64,000 nucleotides of DNA from assembly GCF_029255285.1 (NCBI RefSeq), contig NZ_JAPUVI010000106.1:1-64000 (forward strand). Direction: 5' to 3'. The stretch is from Accumulibacter sp. GTDB taxonomy: Bacteria; Pseudomonadota; Gammaproteobacteria; Burkholderiales; Rhodocyclaceae. Position numbers and translations under genes: made by a program. Each line of letters starts with the position of its first letter. Position 1 is the stretch's first letter. Positions 58,679-64,000 of the stretch are shown piece after piece. The notes under the pieces are model-generated. The model was not told the origin of the DNA. It was given only the letters and a program-made list of their open reading frames with translations, and ran no database searches.

Positions 58679-59113
58679 ATGAAACACCCGCAGAAACCCA
58701 ACGCTTTCACGATCCCCATCCGCATCTACTACGAGGATACCGACGCTGGCGGCGTGGTCTATTACGCCAACTACCTGAAGTTCCTAGAGCGCTGCCGGAC
58801 CGAATGGCTGCGCGGGATAGGCCACCAACAGGCCGACCTGCTACGCGATCCCGGCATCGCCTTCGTCGTGCGCAGCGTCAGCGTCGACTACCTGAAACCG
58901 GCACGGCTCGACGATCAACTCGTCGTCGGACTCGAAGTCGAGAAGATCGGTCAGGCGCAGATTTTTTTCCGCCAGCACATCCGGCGCGCCGCCGGGGGCG
59001 CGTGGGAGGAACTGGTCGGCGCGACCATCCGCATCGTCTGTGTAGACTCGGCAAAGATGAGAGCCACTCCGATTCCCGCTCTCCTGCGGTCCAAACTGGA
59101 AGCCCTGCAATGA
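58679..59113 (+). CDS. ybgC: acyl-CoA thioesterase YbgC (Tol-Pal associated)
   Basis: A 144-residue hot-dog thioesterase. YYEDTDAGGVVYYANYLKFLERCRTEWLR contains the catalytic Asp in the DTDAGGVVYY motif, and RSVSVDYLKPARLDD follows. It is the first gene of the tol-pal cluster, and its stop overlaps the tolQ start. Confidence 0.95.
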   Translation: MKHPQKPNAFTIPIRIYYEDTDAGGVVYYANYLKFLERCRTEWLRGIGHQQADLLRDPGIAFVVRSVSVDYLKPARLDDQLVVGLEVEKIGQAQIFFRQHIRRAAGGAWEELVGATIRIVCVDSAKMRATPIPALLRSKLEALQ

Positions 59114-59787
59114 ACGTCGCCCAAGACCTCTCCATACTGCATCTGATTCTCAACGCCAGCGCCGTCGTCCAGGCCGTCATGCTGCTCCTGGCTGGCGTCT
59201 CGTTCATGTCCTGGTACTACATTTTCCGCAAGTGGTTCACGGTCAAGGCGGCGCGCGCGCAGACCGAGCAGTTCGAGCGTGACTTCTGGAGCGGCGGCGA
59301 CCTCAACAGCCTCTACCAGAGCGCGATCAACGACCGCCACAGTACCGGCAACATGGAGCGCATCTTCGAAGCCGGCTTCCGCGAGTTTACCAAACTGCGC
59401 AGCCAGAAGAATCTCGACCCGAAGGACGTCATCGACGGTTCGCGGCGCGCCATGCGCGCCACCTATCAGCGCGAGATGGACAGCATCGACTCGCATCTCG
59501 CCTTTCTGGCCTCGGTCGGTTCGGTCAGCCCCTACGTCGGCCTTTTCGGGACGGTCTGGGGGATCATGCACTCGTTCCGCGGCCTCTCCAACGTCGGACA
59601 GGCAACTCTTGCCGCGGTCGCGCCGGGCATCGCCGAAGCGCTGGTGGCAACGGCGATCGGCTTGTTCGCGGCGATTCCGGCGGTCGTCGCCTACAACCGG
59701 TTCGCGCACGAAATCGATCGCCTGTCGTCGCGTTTCGAGTCTTTCATGGAAGAGTTTTCGAACATCCTGCAACGGCAGATGAGGTAA
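59110..59787 (+). CDS. tolQ: Tol-Pal system protein TolQ
   Basis: A 225-residue inner-membrane protein with three TM helices (about 14-35, 130-150 and 165-190). It has the MotA/TolQ/ExbB signature SVSPYVGLFGTVWGIMHSF and GIAEALVATAIGLFAAIPAVVAYN. With TolR it forms the proton-driven motor for TolA. Coupled to ybgC by ATGA. Confidence 0.97.
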   Translation: MNVAQDLSILHLILNASAVVQAVMLLLAGVSFMSWYYIFRKWFTVKAARAQTEQFERDFWSGGDLNSLYQSAINDRHSTGNMERIFEAGFREFTKLRSQKNLDPKDVIDGSRRAMRATYQREMDSIDSHLAFLASVGSVSPYVGLFGTVWGIMHSFRGLSNVGQATLAAVAPGIAEALVATAIGLFAAIPAVVAYNRFAHEIDRLSSRFESFMEEFSNILQRQMR

Positions 59788-59791
59788 GTCC

Positions 59792-60199
59792 ATGGCCATG
59801 CGCCCGCGTCGCCTGAAAAACGAAATCAACGTCGTCCCCTACATCGACGTCATGCTCGTGCTGCTGGTCATTTTCATGGTGACGGCGCCGATGATGACCA
59901 CTGGCACGATCGACGTTCCGTCCGTCGGCAAGGCGGCGCAGACCAAGGACAACGCGCTGCGCGTCGACGTCACGGCGGACGGCAAGCTGACGCTGGTGCT
60001 GCCGGGAAAATCCGAAGGCCGGCGTGTCAGCCTCGGCGATCTGGGGAGCGCTGTGGTCGCGGCGCAGAAGGATGCCGATCAGCCGGTGCTCGTCGCCGGC
60101 GACAAGAAGGCCAACTATCAGGCGGTGATGGATGTGATGGCCGCGCTGCAGAAGGCGCAAGTCAAGCGCATCGGCCTGCTCGTCGAACAAAACGGCTAA
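59792..60199 (+). CDS. tolR: Tol-Pal system protein TolR
   Basis: A 135-residue single-TM protein of the ExbD/TolR family. [26 protein letters not shown] contains the proton-carrying Asp in the TM, and a periplasmic domain ([20 protein letters not shown]) follows. It follows tolQ by 4 bases. Confidence 0.96.
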   Translation: MAMRPRRLKNEINVVPYIDVMLVLLVIFMVTAPMMTTGTIDVPSVGKAAQTKDNALRVDVTADGKLTLVLPGKSEGRRVSLGDLGSAVVAAQKDADQPVLVAGDKKANYQAVMDVMAALQKAQVKRIGLLVEQNG

Positions 60200-60213
60200 C
60201 GGGTTCGTGATCG

Positions 60214-61242
60214 GTGGAAGCTGTCGAACCCATCATCCGGCCGCCGCAGGAAGACCCGGCGAAGTGGCCATCGCTGGCGCTCGCGGCGACCGTACACGCG
60301 CTCCTGATCGGTGCGCTGTTCCTCGGCGTACAGTGGAAGAGCAAGCCGCCCAGCGCGGTCGAAGTCGAGGTCTGGCGCAGCGCGCCGACGCCGATCGCCG
60401 CCAGTCAGCCGGAGCCGAAACCGGAGCCGAGTCAGCCGGAGGCGAAACCGGAGCCACGACCGGAACCCCGGCCCACCCCCAAAGCTGAGCCTAAGCCGCC
60501 GACCAAGCCGGCGCCTGTAGCGGAGTCAAGACCGGAACCGAAACCCGAACCGAAGCCCGAACCCAAACCGCCGGCCAAGGCGGTGCCGAAACCCGAACCG
60601 AAGGTCGAAGCGAAACCGCCGGTCAAGCCGGACATTCCGCTGAAGGAGCCGCCCCGGAAAGCGGAAGCGAAGCCGAAGGAGACCGCCAAAAAGGAGGAGC
60701 CCAAGCCGAAGGAAGCGCTGAGGAAAGAGGAGACCAAGGCCAAGGAGCCACCAGCGAAGGAAAGCACCCGCAAGGACGACGTAAGGAAGCCGGAGCCCGA
60801 ACGGCGGCCGGATTTCAGCGACCAACTGGCGCGCGAACAGAAGGAACTGCAACAGAACAAAGCCGAGCAGAAGGCCGCCCAGGATCGACGCTCCCGCGCC
60901 GACGCGGAGGCGCGCCTGAGCCGGCAATTGCAGGCCGAGCAGGCGGCGGCCGCGGAAAACAAGCGCGGGCTGGCCGAGTACATCGACAAGGTGCGCGGCA
61001 AGATCCGCGGCAACATTTCGCTGCCGCCCGGCATTCAGGGCAATCCGCAGGCCGTCTTCGAGGTCACCCAACTCCCGACCGGTGAAGTTCTCGACGTCAA
61101 GGTGCGCCGCTCGAGCGGCAACCCGGCGCTGGACGCCGCCGTCGAGCGGGCGATCCGCAAGTCTTCACCGCTGCCCAAACCGGCCCAGCCGGAACTCTTT
61201 TCGCGCGTGCTCAGCATTCCCTACAAGCCACACGACGATTAG
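60214..61242 (+). CDS. tolA: Tol-Pal system protein TolA
   Basis: A 342-residue protein with a short cytosolic start, one TM (about 20-40, [19 protein letters not shown]), a long periplasmic rod with EPKPEPKP-type repeats and then Lys/Glu-rich helix (about 60-250), and a C-terminal TonB-like domain (about 255-342, [40 protein letters not shown]). It links the inner-membrane motor to Pal/TolB. It starts with GTG at 60214 and has only a weak ribosome-binding site. The repeat region is Pro-rich, unlike the Ala-rich rod of E. coli TolA. Confidence 0.93.
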   Translation: MEAVEPIIRPPQEDPAKWPSLALAATVHALLIGALFLGVQWKSKPPSAVEVEVWRSAPTPIAASQPEPKPEPSQPEAKPEPRPEPRPTPKAEPKPPTKPAPVAESRPEPKPEPKPEPKPPAKAVPKPEPKVEAKPPVKPDIPLKEPPRKAEAKPKETAKKEEPKPKEALRKEETKAKEPPAKESTRKDDVRKPEPERRPDFSDQLAREQKELQQNKAEQKAAQDRRSRADAEARLSRQLQAEQAAAAENKRGLAEYIDKVRGKIRGNISLPPGIQGNPQAVFEVTQLPTGEVLDVKVRRSSGNPALDAAVERAIRKSSPLPKPAQPELFSRVLSIPYKPHDD

Positions 61243-61318
61243 ACCACCCCATGGCCTCGTCCGGCCGGCATGCCGGAGGATCACGTTTCGTTACATATTC
61301 GACGCGTTCGGAGACGAT

Positions 61319-61324
61319 ATAATC
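61319..61324 (+). promoter_or_regulatory. candidate -10 of an internal tolB promoter
   Basis: A perfect TATAAT 24 bases before the tolB ATG, after a 106-base tolA-tolB gap that also holds a CCGGCATGCCGG palindrome (61264-61275). No good -35 is visible. Confidence 0.45.
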
Positions 61325-61348
61325 GCGCATTCTGTCCTGGACTGCGCC

Positions 61349-62638
61349 ATGTTTTCCTTCGTCCTCAAAATTCGCGCCGGGCTAGTCATGTGCGGCGTGC
61401 TAGCCCTGCTGCAGGCACCGGCACACGGGCAACTGACCATCGAGATTACGGGCGCCGGAGCCAATCGCATTCCAGTGGCGATTGCCGATTTCGGCGGTGA
61501 AGCCGGCGCGGCGCGTGTCGTCACTTCCGTCGTGCGCGCCGACCTCGAGCGCAGCGGCCTGTTCAAGATGATCGACCCCGGCAGCACGGCGATGACCGAG
61601 GCGTCACCGCCGCTCTACGACGAGTGGAAGAGCCGGGGAGCCGATGCGCTGGCCGCCGGCAGCATCGGGGAAAGCAGCGACGGCCGCAAGGAAGCGCGTT
61701 TCCGCCTCTACGACGTCAATAGAGCCAGTGTCCTCGGCGGTTCGGCCTTCGTCACCTCGAAACCCATGTTGCGCGCTGCGGGCCATCGGATCGCCGACGT
61801 CATCTACGAAAAGCTGACCGGCCAGCCGGGCATTTTCTCGACGCGCGTCGCCTATGTCGTGCGCGCCAGTGCGTCGCGCTACGAGTTGCACATCGCCGAC
61901 GCCGACGGGCAGAACGAGCAGGTGGCGCTGATTTCCAAGGAACCGATCATCTCGCCTTCCTGGTCGCCCGATGGCAGTCGTCTGGCCTACGTATCCTTCG
62001 AGAACAAGAAGCCGGTGGTCTACGTCCACTCGCTGTCTTCCGGCAAACGCGTCGTGGTGGCCAACTTCAAGGGCTCCAACTCGGCGCCGGCGTGGTCGCC
62101 GGACGGCCGCAAGCTGGCCGTCGTGCTGAGCAAGGATGGCGGCTCGCAGATTTTCACCGTCAATGCCGATGGCTCGGGAGTACAGCGGCTGACCGCCGAC
62201 AGCGCGATTAATACCGAACCCAATTTCTCGCCGGACGGGCAATACGTTTATTTCACGTCGGATCGTGGCGGCAGTCCGCAGATCTATCGGGTCGGCGTCG
62301 GTGGTGGCGAGGTGCAGCGGATGAGCTTCGAAGGCAGTTACAACGTTACTCCGCGCCTGTCTCCGGACGGCAAGTCGATGGCTTTCATCAGCCGACGCGA
62401 CGGCAGTTTCCGCCTCAGCGTGATGGACCTGGCGAGCCGGCAGGTGCAGGTTCTGACCGACTCGCACAAGGATGAATCGCCGAGTTTTTCGCCGAACGGC
62501 CGGATGATCCTGATCGCTACCGAGCAGGGCGGCCGTGGAGTGCTCTCCGCAGTATCGATCGACGGACGCATCAAGCAGCGCCTTACCATTTCGGCGGGCG
62601 ATGTTCGCGAACCGGCATGGGGTCCGTTCAACAAATAG
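61349..62638 (+). CDS. tolB: Tol-Pal system protein TolB
   Basis: A 429-residue periplasmic protein. Signal peptide to about residue 28 (AGLVMCGVLALLQAPAHG). N-terminal domain (IPVAIADFGGEAGAARVV, ADLERSGLFKMIDP). A six-bladed propeller with WD40-like PD40 repeats follows (SPSWSPDGSRLAYVSFE, APAWSPDGRKLAVVLSKDG, EPNFSPDGQYVYFTSDRGG, TPRLSPDGKSMAFISRRDG, SPSFSPNGRMILIATEQGG). It binds Pal and TolA. ATG at 61349 gives the signal peptide. Confidence 0.96.
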   Translation: MFSFVLKIRAGLVMCGVLALLQAPAHGQLTIEITGAGANRIPVAIADFGGEAGAARVVTSVVRADLERSGLFKMIDPGSTAMTEASPPLYDEWKSRGADALAAGSIGESSDGRKEARFRLYDVNRASVLGGSAFVTSKPMLRAAGHRIADVIYEKLTGQPGIFSTRVAYVVRASASRYELHIADADGQNEQVALISKEPIISPSWSPDGSRLAYVSFENKKPVVYVHSLSSGKRVVVANFKGSNSAPAWSPDGRKLAVVLSKDGGSQIFTVNADGSGVQRLTADSAINTEPNFSPDGQYVYFTSDRGGSPQIYRVGVGGGEVQRMSFEGSYNVTPRLSPDGKSMAFISRRDGSFRLSVMDLASRQVQVLTDSHKDESPSFSPNGRMILIATEQGGRGVLSAVSIDGRIKQRLTISAGDVREPAWGPFNK

Positions 62639-62677
62639 GAAGCCACTTTGCTCCGAATTTTCCGCAGGAGAATCACT

Positions 62678-63208
62678 ATGAAACACCTTGTCATCCCGGC
62701 TGCCCTCGCGCTTATGCTCGCCGGCTGCGGTTCCACCCCCGACAGCAGCGATACGGCGGGCGGCGCCCCGGTCGAAAGCCGCGGCGGCTCGGGCGGCGTG
62801 ACCACGGTGACCACCGGCGGTGTCGAGAGTCGCGGCTTGCCGGCCGCGCTGACCGATCCCAAGAGCATCTTGTCGAAACGCAGCGTGTACTTCGACTTCG
62901 ACAGCTATGAAGTGAAGGCCGAGTACAAGGATCTGGTGACCGCACACGCCAAGTTCCTGACCGACAATCGCCAGTTCAAGATGCTCATCCAGGGCAATAC
63001 CGACGAGCGCGGCAGCCGCGAATACAACTTGGCGCTCGGCCAGAAGCGCGCCGACGCGATCCGCAAGATGCTGGCCCTGCTGGGCGCTCGCGAAGACCAG
63101 ATCGAGTCGGTCAGCCTCGGCGAAGAGAAACCGAAGGACGAAGGCCACGACGAGAGTGCCTGGGCGCAGAACCGGCGCGGCGACATGTTGTATAGCGGCG
63201 AGTTCTAG
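62678..63208 (+). CDS. pal: peptidoglycan-associated lipoprotein Pal
   Basis: A 176-residue outer-membrane lipoprotein. Lipobox MLAGCGS (Cys17). A Gly/Ser/Thr linker holds the repeated VESRG and GGVTTVTTGGVESRG units. OmpA-like domain about 70-175 (VYFDFDSYEVKAEYKDLVTA, GNTDERGSREYNLALGQKRADAI), with the residues that bind diaminopimelate. GCAGGAG lies before the ATG at 62678. Confidence 0.97.
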   Translation: MKHLVIPAALALMLAGCGSTPDSSDTAGGAPVESRGGSGGVTTVTTGGVESRGLPAALTDPKSILSKRSVYFDFDSYEVKAEYKDLVTAHAKFLTDNRQFKMLIQGNTDERGSREYNLALGQKRADAIRKMLALLGAREDQIESVSLGEEKPKDEGHDESAWAQNRRGDMLYSGEF

Positions 63209-63209
63209 G

Positions 63210-64000
63210 ATGGCGTGCCTGGCTTCGCGAGGCGCGGCCGGCGTCGGCCGCGCTCGGGCAATCGTGCTTCTGCTGGGCGCTCTCGGCGGTGTGCCGCAGA
63301 CGCAGGCGGGTCTGTTCGACGACGACGAGGCCAGACGCCAGCTCAAGGATCTCGCGATCAAGACCAACGAACGCCTGGACACGGTGGCCAAGGGACAGAT
63401 CGAACTGGCCAACCAGATCCAGGCGCTGCGCGAAGAGAATGCCCGTCTGCGCGGCCAGGTGGAAACGCTGACCTACGAGCTGGAATCGGCTCGCAAGCGG
63501 CAACAGGATTTCTACGTCGACCTCGACGGCCGCTTGCGCAAGCTCGAACCGCAAATCGCGGCCAGCGGCGACCCGCGGCCGACCGAAGACAGCCGGCCGG
63601 CAAGCGAAGCACCGCGCAAAGCGGCCAGCGACCCGGCTGCCGAAACGCGCGAGTACGAAGCGGCGCTCAACCTGTTCCGGGCCAATAAACTCAAGGAAGC
63701 CGCCGCGGCCTTTGACGGCTTTGCCAAGGCGCATCCCGACAGTGCCCTGACACCCAGCGCGTATTACTGGCTCGGCAACGCGCATTACGCGCTGCGCGAC
63801 TGCAAGAAGGCGATCGATGCGCATCGCGTGGTGGTCGGCCGATGGCCCACCAACTCGAAGTCGCCCGACGCCTTGCTCAACATCGCCACCTGCCAGCAGG
63901 AACTCGCCGACGCCAAGGGCGCCAAGGGCACGTTGGAAGCGCTGGTCGTCAAGTACCCGGACAGCGCGGCGGCGACCACCGCCAGACAGCGCCTCAAGAA
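63210..64000 (+). CDS. cpoB: cell division coordinator CpoB (YbgF), 3'-truncated by window end
   Basis: At least 263 residues, open at the window edge. Signal peptide to about residue 33 (AIVLLLGALGGVPQTQA). Trimerising coiled coil follows (about 40-105, QIELANQIQALREENARLRGQVETLTYEL). TolA-binding TPR region from about 140 (YEAALNLFRANKLKEAAAAF, YYWLGNAHYALRDCKKAIDA). It ties Tol-Pal to peptidoglycan synthesis at the septum. The ATG at 63210 overlaps no other gene and comes just after the pal stop. Confidence 0.93.
   Translation, partial: MACLASRGAAGVGRARAIVLLLGALGGVPQTQAGLFDDDEARRQLKDLAIKTNERLDTVAKGQIELANQIQALREENARLRGQVETLTYELESARKRQQDFYVDLDGRLRKLEPQIAASGDPRPTEDSRPASEAPRKAASDPAAETREYEAALNLFRANKLKEAAAAFDGFAKAHPDSALTPSAYYWLGNAHYALRDCKKAIDAHRVVVGRWPTNSKSPDALLNIATCQQELADAKGAKGTLEALVVKYPDSAAATTARQRLK

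Overview
The window reads as a chromosomal segment of a GC-rich betaproteobacterium. The order thrS-infC-rpmI-rplT-pheS-pheT-ihfA-merR, the ruv and tol-pal clusters, the PEP-CTERM protein, the three-gene 2-oxoacid oxidoreductase like that of Thauera/Azoarcus, and several hybrid sensor kinases point to Rhodocyclales. A 'Candidatus Accumulibacter'-like organism is my best guess. That is an inference from gene content, not from a database comparison.

Layout. 1-1480: decayed DNA with the last third of an RtcR-type activator. 1481-3762: a DUF2461 protein and an unrecognised exported protein. 3796-11009 (minus): a tightly packed signalling operon made of a HAMP/GAF hybrid kinase, a CheB-CheR fusion and a REC-kinase-REC protein. 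11328-16079: an electron-transfer flavoprotein plus two subunits of a 2-oxoacid:ferredoxin/NAD(P) oxidoreductase. 16219-17073: psd. 17177-17628: a wrecked patatin-like lipoprotein. 17635-24940 (minus): the translation operon thrS to merR, with leader hairpins before thrS and pheS and an AUC-started infC. 25241-28231: a DUF4337 protein and groES-groEL under a sigma32-like promoter abutting a CIRCE element. 28382-30555 (minus): ppiD downstream of tRNA-Val and a degenerate tRNA-Asp.

30839-33365 is poorer in intact genes: a small exported protein with an ATA start, a decayed gene, a TVP38/VTT membrane protein and an orphan zinc-finger protein. 33366-41019: a MASE1 hybrid kinase, an Fe-alcohol dehydrogenase with a small monooxygenase, a Pat-like acyltransferase with a degenerate ligase part, and erpA. 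41020-42627: a gene-poor stretch with a long palindrome, an orphan RfaH-like NusG paralogue and a tRNA-Arg(CCT). 42860-48126: an ABC-F ATPase, a TPR protein and a PEP-CTERM beta-propeller protein. 48127-48888: mostly non-coding, with a transposase remnant. 48889-53409: a Tyr/Pro-repeat protein, a DMT transporter, a hydroxyacid dehydrogenase next to a half-length aldehyde dehydrogenase, and a divergent IclR regulator. 53561-64000: a ComEA-like protein, DMT transporter-ruvC-ruvA-AI-2E transporter-ruvB, then ybgC-tolQRAB-pal-cpoB, with cpoB running off the end.

Most of the window is core housekeeping. I found no CRISPR array, phage, defence island or clearly new multi-gene system. The most interesting parts are the CheB-CheR/hybrid-kinase operon without CheA or CheW, the RNA-level control signals of the thrS operon, the degenerate tRNA-Asp, the ATA-start exported protein, the half ALDH-HprA pair and the scattered gene remnants.
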